Assembly: GCF_002210165.1 (NCBI RefSeq)
Contig: NZ_AQQP01000015.1
Location: 52,039 to 116,038, forward strand
Origin: Phaeobacter sp. 22II1-1F12B
Lineage (GTDB): Bacteria > Pseudomonadota > Alphaproteobacteria > Rhodobacterales > Rhodobacteraceae
Direction of reading: 5' to 3'
Length of the DNA stretch: 64,000 bases
Positions 10,243 through 18,495 of the stretch are shown here, one piece after another (within the stretch, counting starts at the first letter, position 1; every line of letters starts with the position of its first letter). The notes below the pieces were generated by a model, which was not told the origin of the DNA, ran no database searches, and was given only the letters and a program-made list of their open reading frames with translations. A program made the position numbers and the translations under genes.

Positions 10243-10404
10243 ATGATCGAACTATTCCTACTATGCGGCACCGGACTTATCGGCCTATGCGCCATTCACT
10301 GCAGCTTGGGGCGTCTGGAACGCCCTGCCCGAGCAAGAAAGCGTTCCGGCCCCTGTGCCCTGATCGCCCGGAAATTCGCCAAAAGAGCGACACGTTCCGA
10401 ATAA
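10243..10404 (+). CDS. Possible 53-residue membrane miniprotein
   Basis: The ATG at 10243 opens a 53-codon frame. An N-terminal hydrophobic helix (IELFLLCGTGLIGLCAIHC, about residues 2-20) is followed by a strongly basic tail rich in Arg and Lys. A GGAAAG ribosome-like site is about 8 bases upstream and a CtrA-type box 40 bases upstream. It follows the gltA terminator, so it would need its own promoter. I do not recognise a family. It could be non-coding, because a longer open frame crosses it on the opposite strand. The rest of 10140-10549 shows no other gene. Confidence 0.4.
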   Translation: MIELFLLCGTGLIGLCAIHCSLGRLERPARARKRSGPCALIARKFAKRATRSE

Positions 10405-10549
10405 CTGCCTTCGGCGCCCGTCCAGAATTGCCGCGTAAAGCAACTGACCGGTAAACGTGATACGTCCGCTCGGCATATCCGGATGCGAAGCTGATGATCC
10501 GGCTTTCAAGACACCGACGAGATCGGTGCCCTGAAGTGTAGGATATCTC

Positions 10550-11326
10550 TTACCGACCTTCGAATTTCGCGGCGCGTTTCTCCATGAAGGCAACGACGCC
10601 TTCCTGAAAATCACGGCTCTTGCCGCACTGCCCCTGAAGATGCGCCTCGGTGGCCAGCTGATCCGGCAGATCGCTTTCGAAACTACCGCGGATCGCCTGT
10701 TTCACGGCGCGGTAGGCCTGCGTCGGCCCGTTTGCCAGATGCGCGGCCCGCTTACGCCAATGCGCGTCGAACTCCTCATCGGCGACCGCCTCCCAGATCA
10801 TGCCCCAGTCATCGGCCTGACGGGCCGAGATCTTGTCGGCAAACAAGGCCGCACCCATCGCCTTGGCCATGCCCATCTGGCGCGGCATGAACCACGTGCC
10901 ACCCGCATCCGGCAACAGACCGATCCGGGTAAAGGCCTGAAGGAAATAGGCGCTTTCCGTCGCGATCACCACGTCGGCTGTCAGTGCAAGGCTTGCACCA
11001 GCCCCCGCCGCCGGTCCGTTGACGGCGGCAATCGTCGGCAGTTTGCAATTGTAGATCGCTTCGAGCATCGGGCCGTATTCATCCCGCAGGGTCCGCTCCA
11101 GATCCAGATTGGTAGCATCGCCGGTATCGCCAAGGTCCTGTCCGGTGCAAAAGGCCCGTCCCGCACCGGTGATCACGATCACACGGGCGTTTTCTTCGGC
11201 GGCTTTGATCGCATGCGGTAATTCTGCCCGCATCTGGCCGTTCAGCGCGTTCATCTTGTCGGGCCGATTCAGCGAGATGATGGCAACGCCATCGGTCGTT
11301 TCAACGGTGATTGTCTGATAGTCCAT
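10550..11326 (-). CDS. Enoyl-CoA hydratase/isomerase family protein, PaaG-like
   Basis: A 258-residue crotonase-fold enzyme acting on a CoA thioester. It has the oxyanion-hole pair (GAGRAFCTGQDLGD near residue 55 and NGPAAGAGASLALTADV near residue 105). The segment LLPDAGGTWFMPRQMGMAKAM and the GMIWEAV string resemble PaaG, the ring-epoxide isomerase of phenylacetate degradation, more than a plain hydratase. No other paa genes are in the window, so the substrate is uncertain; the fused indolepyruvate oxidoreductase nearby also feeds aryl-acetyl-CoA metabolism. It is the last gene of the minus-strand run, 77 bases after ccmH. Confidence 0.75.
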   Translation of the reverse strand: MDYQTITVETTDGVAIISLNRPDKMNALNGQMRAELPHAIKAAEENARVIVITGAGRAFCTGQDLGDTGDATNLDLERTLRDEYGPMLEAIYNCKLPTIAAVNGPAAGAGASLALTADVVIATESAYFLQAFTRIGLLPDAGGTWFMPRQMGMAKAMGAALFADKISARQADDWGMIWEAVADEEFDAHWRKRAAHLANGPTQAYRAVKQAIRGSFESDLPDQLATEAHLQGQCGKSRDFQEGVVAFMEKRAAKFEGR

Positions 11327-11403
11327 GCTGCTCCCCTTTTCGCGTCAGTCGCGTTGCCGGTAACCTGCCGTAAGGTCCCGGCAGAGAAAAGCGAAACCGC
11401 GCG

Positions 11404-11871
11404 TTACTTGTCGAGAATTTCGCGCAGGCGCGCTTCTTCGCTGGCGGTCAGGGCGTTGTCCGGTGCTTCGATCTTGGCCCGGCCTCTCAGGTAGACAACC
11501 GCGACGCCCCCCGCGAGGATCAGCATCAGCGGCCCCGCCGCCCAGAGCAGCCAGTTTGAGCCGTTGACCGTCGGCTGCAACAGCACGTATTCGCCAAAGC
11601 GGTCGACGATATAATCGATGGCCTCGGCATCGGAATCGCCCGCAACAAGCCTTTCGCGCAGCAACAGGCGCAGGTCGCGCGCAAGGTCCGCGTTGCTTTC
11701 ATCGATACTTTCATTGCGGCAGACAAGGCAGCGCAACCCCTTTGACAATTCGCGCGCGCGCGCCTCCAGCGCCGGGTCGTCAAGCACCTCGTCCGGCTGG
11801 ACCGCCGCCACAGGCAGAGCCATCAGCACAGCGAGAGCCGCGCCACCGATTATCCGCGTCAGACGTCTCAT
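11404..11871 (-). CDS. ccmH: Cytochrome c maturation protein CcmH (CcmL/CycL)
   Basis: A membrane-anchored periplasmic thioredoxin-like protein that reduces apocytochrome c cysteines before heme attachment. The 155-residue product has an N-terminal signal sequence, the redox motif LRCLVCRNESI (CxxC at about residues 48-51), the three-helix CcmH domain, and one C-terminal membrane helix (about 105-127) with a short cytoplasmic tail. It is shorter than E. coli CcmH and lacks the CcmI-like TPR part, as usual in alphaproteobacteria. It overlaps the ccmF stop by 4 bases. The heme c proteins of the 52.6-58.2 kb operon are likely clients. Confidence 0.95.
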   Translation of the reverse strand: MRRLTRIIGGAALAVLMALPVAAVQPDEVLDDPALEARARELSKGLRCLVCRNESIDESNADLARDLRLLLRERLVAGDSDAEAIDYIVDRFGEYVLLQPTVNGSNWLLWAAGPLMLILAGGVAVVYLRGRAKIEAPDNALTASEEARLREILDK

Positions 11872-13823
11872 TCAGCCGCCACCGCCCGCGCCTGACGCCG
11901 CGCGCCCGCTGCGACCCTGAAACGCCTGTCGGTCAGCGAAAGGAAACCGCCAAAGCTCATCAGGAGAATGCCGCCCCAGATCCAGTTGGCGAAAGGCTTG
12001 ATATAGGTGCGGATGACCCATCCGCCGTTGTCCTGCTGATCACCGATCACGACATAAACGTCGCGCAGAAACCGGTAATCGATCGCAGCTTCGGTCGTTG
12101 GCATCTGCGCCACCGGGTAAACCCGCTTTTCCGGGTGCAATTCCGCAAGCTGACGCCCGTTGCGGGACAGATCGACCGTTCCTTGCGTCGTGAGGTAATT
12201 CGGACCCCGGCCTTCATCGACCTTTTGCAAAGTCAACTGGAAAGCGCCGACATCGAAACTTTCGCCAAGCTGGGCCACGCGGATGTCTTCCTGCTCCCAT
12301 GCCATCAGACCGGCGATGGCAAAGATTGTGACGCCAAGCCCCGCGTGGGCGACGTCCCGACCCCAGTCAGCCCGCGGCAGGCGCAAAAGACGCGCCAGGG
12401 TGCGGCCAGCCCGGATCCAGAGATCGACGAGCGCGCCCCCAACAACCCAGGCCCCAAGGAACAACCCGATGGGACCAAGCAGCGACCGTCCGCTTTGCAG
12501 CGTCCAGACCAGCCCGGCCAACAGGACCGCAACCGCAAAGACATAGCGCAGGGAATGCAGCGTCCGTTTGATCCGCGCCCGCTTCCACGGGAGCAACGCC
12601 CCAACCGGCAGGATCAGACCAAGCACCACCATGAAAGGCGTAAAAGCCAGTTCGAAAAACGGCGGCCCGACCGAGAGTTTACGGTCGAACAGCATCTCGG
12701 CCACCATCGGCCAGAGCGTCCCGACGAAAACCACGAAACAGCCAACCGCCAGCATAATGTTATTCGCCACCAATGCGCTTTCACGGCTGAGCATGGCGAA
12801 CACGCCCTTGGCCTCCATCGCATTGGCACGCGCCGCAAAAAGCGTCAGCGCACCGCCGGTAAAGATGGCAAGAATGATCAGGATAAAGACGCCGCGCTCA
12901 GGGTCATTGGCAAAGGCATGAACGCTGGTCAGCAACCCGGAGCGCACGATGAAGGTCCCGATCAGCGAAAAGCCGAACGCAAGGATCGCCAAGAGGATCG
13001 TCCAGCTTTTCAGGCTTTCCCGTTTTTCGACAACGATGGCAGAATGCAGCAGCGCAGCCGCCAGCAGCCACGGCATGAACGAGGCGTTTTCAACCGGGTC
13101 CCAGAACCAGAAACCGCCCCAGCCCAGTTCATAATAGGCCCACCAGGACCCAAGGCCGATCCCGATGGTCAGAAAGATCCAGGCCGCCAGTGTCCACGGC
13201 CGCACCCAGCGGGCCCATGCCGCATCGACCCGGCCTTCGATCAGCGCAGCCACGGCAAAGGAATAGGCCATGCTCAGCCCGACATAGCCGAGGTAGAGGA
13301 ACGGCGGATGAAAGGCGAGCCCCGGGTCCTGCAATAGCGGGTTCAGATCCTGCCCATCGAACGGTGGCACCGCAAGGCGGACGAACGGGTTCGAGGTGAA
13401 GAGGATAAAGGCAAAAAAAGCAACCGCGATGGCCGCCTGAATGGAAAGCACCCGCGCGCGCAGAGTTGGCGGCAGGTTGCCCCCAAACCATGCGGCCGTC
13501 GCGCCGAACAGCGTGACAATCAGCACCCAAAGCAGCATCGAGCCTTCGTGGTTCCCCCATGTGCCGCTGATCTTGTAGATCATCGGCTTGGCGGAATGGC
13601 TGTTTTCGACCACCAGCCGGAGCGAGAAGTCCGAGGTGATAAAGGCATGCATCAGCGCGGCAAAGGAAAAGGCGGTCATCAGGAACTGGATATTCGCCGC
13701 CGGTTCGGCCACGGCCATCCAACCCGACCAGCGCCGCTGCGCACCGATCATCGGAACCACCATCTGAACGATGGCAACAACAAAGGCGAGGATCAGGGCA
13801 AAGTGCCCGAGTTCAGTAACCAT
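11868..13823 (-). CDS. ccmF: Heme lyase CcmF
   Basis: The large membrane component of system I cytochrome c biogenesis; it takes heme from holo-CcmE and attaches it to apocytochromes. The 651-residue product begins MVTELGHFALILAF, has about 15 membrane helices and contains the tryptophan-rich WWD heme motif (WGGFWFWDPVENASFMPWL, near residue 235). Other family signatures are SGTWGNHEGSMLLWVL, the conserved His in HPPFLYLGYVG and a periplasmic C-terminal region. It lies between the GTA holin and ccmH, so the lysis pair interrupts an otherwise ordinary ccmE-ccmF-ccmH order. Confidence 0.96.
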   Translation of the reverse strand: MVTELGHFALILAFVVAIVQMVVPMIGAQRRWSGWMAVAEPAANIQFLMTAFSFAALMHAFITSDFSLRLVVENSHSAKPMIYKISGTWGNHEGSMLLWVLIVTLFGATAAWFGGNLPPTLRARVLSIQAAIAVAFFAFILFTSNPFVRLAVPPFDGQDLNPLLQDPGLAFHPPFLYLGYVGLSMAYSFAVAALIEGRVDAAWARWVRPWTLAAWIFLTIGIGLGSWWAYYELGWGGFWFWDPVENASFMPWLLAAALLHSAIVVEKRESLKSWTILLAILAFGFSLIGTFIVRSGLLTSVHAFANDPERGVFILIILAIFTGGALTLFAARANAMEAKGVFAMLSRESALVANNIMLAVGCFVVFVGTLWPMVAEMLFDRKLSVGPPFFELAFTPFMVVLGLILPVGALLPWKRARIKRTLHSLRYVFAVAVLLAGLVWTLQSGRSLLGPIGLFLGAWVVGGALVDLWIRAGRTLARLLRLPRADWGRDVAHAGLGVTIFAIAGLMAWEQEDIRVAQLGESFDVGAFQLTLQKVDEGRGPNYLTTQGTVDLSRNGRQLAELHPEKRVYPVAQMPTTEAAIDYRFLRDVYVVIGDQQDNGGWVIRTYIKPFANWIWGGILLMSFGGFLSLTDRRFRVAAGARRQARAVAAE

Positions 13824-13907
13824 ACCCCTCTATAATCCGGCGACCGGGCGCGGCCAATGGTTAACCGTCGCCCGAGCGGATCACATTGTCGCGGCCATTA
13901 GCCCTCT

Positions 13908-14486
13908 TCAGGCCAGTCGCAGGGCGCGCCAGCTGTCCAAGGCGGGGTTATCACCGGGATGAACCGACGCAATCGAGAGCTGCGCATCTGACCCGGTATC
14001 CGCAACACCGGGCGTTTCGGCCCGCATTTCCTTCAGCTCGGCGATATTGCGCATGACGTCCGGCACACGGGCCATGGTCACGGCGATTTCGCGCTGGAAA
14101 CTCTGGTTTTTCACTTGGTGCCGGGCACCAAAGTAGAACGAAACGATCACGCCCAAAAGCCACCACATCGGTTCGGGCACAAGGGCGATTCCCTGCATTC
14201 TGGCCGCGAACCACAGCGGGTCGACCATCGCGACAACGAAAAGCCCCAGCGTGCCTAGCGCAAGCGCCGGGCGCGGGACGCGGTTGACCCCATCCATGAA
14301 CCGGTCGAACCATCCGCTGTTGGGCCGGGCGAACTCGGCACCGAACTCGGCCATCGCCTGTTCCTGTATCCCGGCACTGCGGATCGCGCGGGCCTCGGCA
14401 TTTTCACGGAACACTTCAACCGTGTCCCGCACCGCATTGCTGCCGCCACCGAAAAGAAGGTTGGTCAGCCCGTTGATCAAGCCCAT
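13908..14486 (-). CDS. GTA-release-type holin, three membrane segments
   Basis: A 192-residue protein beginning MGLINGLTNLLFGGGSNAV. A basic/acidic N-terminal helix is followed by hydrophobic segments at about residues 73-92 and 103-122 and a charged C-terminal half. This matches the family known as holin of 3TMs for gene-transfer release, whose R. capsulatus member (rcc00556) opens the membrane so the GTA endolysin can reach peptidoglycan. It overlaps the endolysin stop by 10 bases, giving a tight two-gene lysis cassette. No other phage genes are adjacent, as expected for a GTA lysis locus kept apart from the structural cluster. Confidence 0.82.
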   Translation of the reverse strand: MGLINGLTNLLFGGGSNAVRDTVEVFRENAEARAIRSAGIQEQAMAEFGAEFARPNSGWFDRFMDGVNRVPRPALALGTLGLFVVAMVDPLWFAARMQGIALVPEPMWWLLGVIVSFYFGARHQVKNQSFQREIAVTMARVPDVMRNIAELKEMRAETPGVADTGSDAQLSIASVHPGDNPALDSWRALRLA

Positions 14487-15088
14487 GCCGAAACCCTTTC
14501 GCTGAATTCACTGTCGCTCATGTGGTAGCAGGCCGAGATGAACTCTTCGGCCCGCTTGATCCAGCCGCCCTTGCCGCCGGCGCGGGTGCGGGCGTATTTG
14601 CGGCTGGCCACGCGCGCATCGGCGAGACGAAAGTAATAGTTGCGCCGCGCCACCCCATAGGCATCGCGAAGCACGATGGCATCAGGGCTTGCCGCGTGCA
14701 GAACCGCGGCAAGCGTCTGCGGACCAATCGCCCCGTCGACCGTAACTTGATAGCCCATATCCCGCAGTAACCGTTGCAGGATTTTCACCGCATTGGCACC
14801 GGCATTCACGTACATATCGAAAAGACTGGGCTGCAGTTCGACCGGCATTTCGGCGATGCGCGGTCGCTCAAAGTAATGTTTGATAAAGATATCGACCGCC
14901 TGATCGCGGCTGAGCGCACGCACATCCTGCACACCGACGATCCCATCCCCGGTCAGGTCAAGGCCAAGCCTGCGCATCGTGTGGATCGTGACGCCAAAGT
15001 TGGTTGCCCCGCCGGGATCGTCCGGATCGTTCACGAATCCGCCTTCCCGGTCGACAATGGCCTCGGCAATTTCTCGGACTGTCTGCAT
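14477..15088 (-). CDS. GTA-type endolysin (GH108 N-acetylmuramidase with peptidoglycan-binding domain)
   Basis: A 203-residue murein hydrolase. The N-terminal glycosyl hydrolase 108 domain has the catalytic Glu in REGGFVNDPDDPGGATNFG (about residues 13-31). The C-terminal peptidoglycan-binding region contains VDGAIGPQTLAAV near residue 117. There is no signal peptide, so export depends on the holin encoded next. It corresponds to R. capsulatus rcc00555, which with its holin lyses producer cells to release gene transfer agents. It sits 91 bases after ccmE. The upstream gap holds a GTTAAC CtrA half-site (15133-15138) but no full TTAA-N7-TTAA. Confidence 0.85.
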   Translation of the reverse strand: MQTVREIAEAIVDREGGFVNDPDDPGGATNFGVTIHTMRRLGLDLTGDGIVGVQDVRALSRDQAVDIFIKHYFERPRIAEMPVELQPSLFDMYVNAGANAVKILQRLLRDMGYQVTVDGAIGPQTLAAVLHAASPDAIVLRDAYGVARRNYYFRLADARVASRKYARTRAGGKGGWIKRAEEFISACYHMSDSEFSERVSAWA

Positions 15089-15179
15089 GGCGTTTCCCTC
15101 GCAAATTCAGCGGGGAAACTGCGCGCGTTCTGGTTAACAGCCGCAAACCAGATCGCGCGTTCCATTGTTCCAGAGGGCC

Positions 15180-15626
15180 TTAGCCGTCGCTCGGGTCCTT
15201 GTAGACGCCCTGCTCTTTCAGCGCGTCGACGACTTCCTTCGGCATGTAGGTTTCGTCGTGTTTGGCAAGGATCTCAGACGCTTCGAAGATACCGTTGACG
15301 TAGCGTCCGGTGCCCACCATGCCCTGGTTCTCGGCGAAGAGATCCGGCAGCACGCCAGCAAAGACCACCGGTACCGAAGCACCGCCATCGGTCACGACAA
15401 AACGGATCTCTTCCCCCTGACCGCGCTGAATCGAGCCTTCCTCGACAAGCCCGCCGATCCGGAACACTTCGCCCGGTTCCGGCGGTTCGGCGATCACCTG
15501 ACTTGGCGCGCGGAAAAAGTTGATCCCGTCGCGCATCGCATAGCCGATCAGCCCCGTGCTTAGCACCAGGGCCACCGCCGCCACGGCGATGACCTGAATC
15601 CGACGCTGTTTCTTAAGGCTTCTCAT
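15180..15626 (-). CDS. ccmE: Heme chaperone CcmE
   Basis: A periplasmic, membrane-anchored chaperone that binds heme covalently and delivers it to CcmF. The 148-residue product has a basic N-terminus, one membrane helix (about residues 11-31), an OB-fold domain (FRIGGLVEEGSI, VVFAGVLPDLF) and the heme-attachment motif LAKHDETYMP with His123 and Tyr127. It is the last orthodox gene before the GTA lysis pair and follows argC by 7 bases, so argC and ccmE are almost certainly co-transcribed. Confidence 0.96.
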   Translation of the reverse strand: MRSLKKQRRIQVIAVAAVALVLSTGLIGYAMRDGINFFRAPSQVIAEPPEPGEVFRIGGLVEEGSIQRGQGEEIRFVVTDGGASVPVVFAGVLPDLFAENQGMVGTGRYVNGIFEASEILAKHDETYMPKEVVDALKEQGVYKDPSDG

Positions 15627-15633
15627 GCTTTTC

Positions 15634-16662
15634 TCACGGGAAGAGCGGCGCCATCATCAGCCCCGCTGTCTCCTCTTCACCTAACATCAGATTGGCGTTT
15701 TGCAACGCCTGACCGCTGCTACCTTTTGTCAGGTTATCCAGCGCCACGATCACGATGGCGCGGCCTTCGATCCGGTCACCGGTCACCCCGACATGAACAA
15801 AGTTCGACCCACGCACGTCATGGGTGCTGGGTGCCGCCGCGAATGGCAGCATCTGAATGAAAGGTTCATCCGCATAAGCATCGCTCAGCGCCTTGTATAT
15901 CGCTTGCGCATCGCCCTTGACGTAGGTTGTCGCAAGGATACCCCGGTTCGCGGGCATCAGGTGCGGCGTGAACTGGACCTGCACCGGCCGTCCGGCAAGC
16001 TTTGAGAACTCCTGATCGAATTCCCCCTGATGCCGGTGCGTGCCGCCGATGGCATAGGCGTTATAGCCTTCGCTCAGCTCGGCATGGAGCAGGTTTTCCT
16101 TGAGCGACCGCCCGGCCCCGGATACCGCGCATTTCATGTCGAGAATGATCTCGTCCAGATCGATAACTCCGGCTGAAATCAGAGGCCGCAGCGCAAACTG
16201 ACCCGTCGCAGCGTTACAACCCGTGCCAGCAACCAACCGCGCGCCCTTGATATCATCGCGATAGAACTCGGTCAGCCCGTAGACCGCCTCGCCCTGCTGT
16301 TCCAGCGCGGCGTGGTCGTTGCCGTACCATTTCTTGTAGGCTTCGGGATCGCGCAGCCGGAAATCCGCTGAAAGATCAACAATCTTGAGCGTTTTGGGAA
16401 GGTCACGGATCACTTCCTGGCTGGTTTTGTGCGGCAGGGCGCAAAAGCAGAGATCGACATCCGAGAAATCAATCTCCTCGATCTTGCACAGAACCGGCAG
16501 ATCCATGTGGCGCAGGTGGGGAAACACCTCGGCCATGGCCATGCCGGCCTTGCGTTCGCCCGAAAGCGCCACGATTTCCATGTTGGGGTGACCGGCGATC
16601 AGCCGGATCAATTCGGCACCGGTATATCCGGACGCCCCGAGAATTGCGATTTTATGGGTCAT
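15634..16662 (-). CDS. argC: N-acetyl-gamma-glutamyl-phosphate reductase
   Basis: It reduces N-acetylglutamyl phosphate to the semialdehyde in arginine biosynthesis using NADPH. The 342-residue product starts [18 protein letters not shown], where the GASGYTGAE Rossmann motif binds NADP. A good AAAAGG ribosome site supports this start over the ATG at 16689. The catalytic Cys is in [11 protein letters not shown] (about residue 145) and the second active-site block is GGTHRHQGE. Type 1 length and motifs are intact. It follows murI by 63 bases. Confidence 0.95.
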   Translation of the reverse strand: MTHKIAILGASGYTGAELIRLIAGHPNMEIVALSGERKAGMAMAEVFPHLRHMDLPVLCKIEEIDFSDVDLCFCALPHKTSQEVIRDLPKTLKIVDLSADFRLRDPEAYKKWYGNDHAALEQQGEAVYGLTEFYRDDIKGARLVAGTGCNAATGQFALRPLISAGVIDLDEIILDMKCAVSGAGRSLKENLLHAELSEGYNAYAIGGTHRHQGEFDQEFSKLAGRPVQVQFTPHLMPANRGILATTYVKGDAQAIYKALSDAYADEPFIQMLPFAAAPSTHDVRGSNFVHVGVTGDRIEGRAIVIVALDNLTKGSSGQALQNANLMLGEEETAGLMMAPLFP

Positions 16663-16725
16663 GTCAGACCTTTTCATTCCATAGTTCAACTGGGTCCGGC
16701 GACGGCGCCGGAAAGACGCAGGCGG

Positions 16726-17535
16726 TCAGGCCGCCTCAAAGCGGATCTGTCGTCGGAGAAACTGTGTCGCCCGGTCGCTTACCTTGGTCGGCTGCCCCGT
16801 CGTCACGAACCCCGGCGCGCCGCTCCCCAGCATGTCGGGATGGCGGGTCAGGTAATCGGCAAGGCTTTCCGCTACAAGATTGGCCTGGCTGTAAACCGCG
16901 ACATCCTCTCCCAGAGCCTTCTGGAACACCGATTGCAACAAGGGGTAGTGGGTACAGCCCAGAACCGCCGCTTCGGGTTTCGGCATCTTGCGTTTCAGCG
17001 CGTCGACGTGGCTCCGTACCAGCGCCTCGGCAAGGATCATGTCGCCGTCTTCGATGGCATCCACGACGCCGCCACAGGCCTGCGCTTCGACATCGACACC
17101 AATGGCCCGAAAGGCGAGTTCACGCTGGAACGCCCGGCTGGCCACGGTCGCAGGAGTCGCGAACAGCGCCACGTGCTGAACAGCCACCTCGCGCGGGGGC
17201 GAATTATCCCCCCACTCACGTTCGGTCATCGCCTCGATCAGCGGCACGAAAACCCCAAGCACCCTTTTGCCCGGCGGCAGACCGCCTTCCTGCATCCGGC
17301 GCAGCGCAGCGGCGCTCGCCGTGTTACAGGCGAGAATCACGAGATCGCAGCCAAGCGCCCACATGCGTTCGACCGCCGCGACAGTCAGGTTGTAGATATC
17401 ATCGGATTCCCGCACGCCGTAAGGCGCGTTGGCACTATCCGCATAATACAGGAAATCAACGTCCGGCAGTCGTTTCTGCACGGCGTCAAAGACGGTAAGA
17501 CCGCCCAGTCCGGAATCAAAAATGCCAATTGCCAT
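16726..17535 (-). CDS. murI: Glutamate racemase
   Basis: It converts L-glutamate to the D-glutamate used in peptidoglycan stem peptides. The 269-residue product carries DSGLGGLTV (residues 7-15), the first catalytic Cys70 in ILACNTASA and the second in LGCTHYPLL (near residue 192). It starts immediately after the stop of the acyltransferase gene with no gap. Some MurI proteins also inhibit gyrase, but nothing here indicates this. Confidence 0.95.
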   Translation of the reverse strand: MAIGIFDSGLGGLTVFDAVQKRLPDVDFLYYADSANAPYGVRESDDIYNLTVAAVERMWALGCDLVILACNTASAAALRRMQEGGLPPGKRVLGVFVPLIEAMTEREWGDNSPPREVAVQHVALFATPATVASRAFQRELAFRAIGVDVEAQACGGVVDAIEDGDMILAEALVRSHVDALKRKMPKPEAAVLGCTHYPLLQSVFQKALGEDVAVYSQANLVAESLADYLTRHPDMLGSGAPGFVTTGQPTKVSDRATQFLRRQIRFEAA

Positions 17536-18420
17536 CTATGCGCGGGCGCGATGCCGTTCCTCGAACTCGAATCCAATTTCATCCGCTCTCAGCGGCGTTG
17601 GAGACAGGTCATACGTGGCTTTTCGCAGGAAATCCATCATCGCTTTTGAATCACGCGCAAGCGGGTTCAGCACGTCACGGTCGATGGTGTCGCCGATCAC
17701 AATGTTTACAGGCGTATCGACACGTTTCTTGAATTCCTTGATGAGCAAACCCATGCGCAAAGTGACATGCAGATGGCTGGCAATCTGGAACAGGCGCGAG
17801 GTGTGACCGTCGAAGAATACCGGTACGACCACCGCGTCGGATTTGGCGACCATGCGGGCTGTAAAGCTGCGCCAGCCCGGGTCCATCGGTTTGGAAAACG
17901 GCGTGGCACTGGTGCTGACCGTCCCGCCGGGAAAGATGCCAATAGCACCGCCGCGCCCCAGATAGCTTAGCGCTTCCTTGCGGGTTTCGATGTTCTGCGC
18001 CGCACCTTCCTTGGTGCCGTCAAAGTTGATCGGCAGGATGACGCGGTTCAGGTCTTCGGCCTTGCGGAACACCTGATGCGCAAGAATACGGAAATCGCCG
18101 CGCGTCTCGCTCAGGATATGGCCCATCATCAGCCCATCGAGGATGCCGTAGGGATGGTTCGCGATCAGGATCAGCGGCCGGTCGCGGGGAATCGCAGCCA
18201 GCGAGCCGCGGATCACGTTCAGCGTCAGACCATAGCGTTCAGCCATCACCGCCCAAAAACTGCGCCCGGCTGCCACATCAAGTTCATATCCGTTCGCGCG
18301 GCGGATCAGCTTGATCCGCCCGGTGGAGTTTTCCATCAACCTTATCAATACCCTACCGCTCTTACTTTCAGCGGAATGGGCATAGCTGATGTCACGGGCG
18401 ATATGGCGGGTCTGCTGCAT
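17536..18420 (-). CDS. Lysophospholipid/glycerolipid acyltransferase family protein
   Basis: A 294-residue PlsC-superfamily protein that probably acylates a lysolipid at the inner membrane. The catalytic block is NHPYGILDG (about residues 103-111), an HxxxxxD spacing one residue longer than the usual HX4D. A second block, IGIFPGGTVS, follows near residue 175 and would bind the glycerol phosphate. The start at 18420 (MQQTRHIARDISYAHS) has GGAG at good spacing, better than the TTG at 18435. It is the first gene of the minus-strand run to ccmH. Ornithine-lipid (OlsA-type) and phosphatidate synthesis are both possible. Confidence 0.8.
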   Translation of the reverse strand: MQQTRHIARDISYAHSAESKSGRVLIRLMENSTGRIKLIRRANGYELDVAAGRSFWAVMAERYGLTLNVIRGSLAAIPRDRPLILIANHPYGILDGLMMGHILSETRGDFRILAHQVFRKAEDLNRVILPINFDGTKEGAAQNIETRKEALSYLGRGGAIGIFPGGTVSTSATPFSKPMDPGWRSFTARMVAKSDAVVVPVFFDGHTSRLFQIASHLHVTLRMGLLIKEFKKRVDTPVNIVIGDTIDRDVLNPLARDSKAMMDFLRKATYDLSPTPLRADEIGFEFEERHRARA

Positions 18421-18495
18421 CTGAAACTCCGGCAAATGGCCAAAGCAACGGCCTGTACGGTGTTTTGCATCAGTTCTGTTACGCGCGTGTGACAG

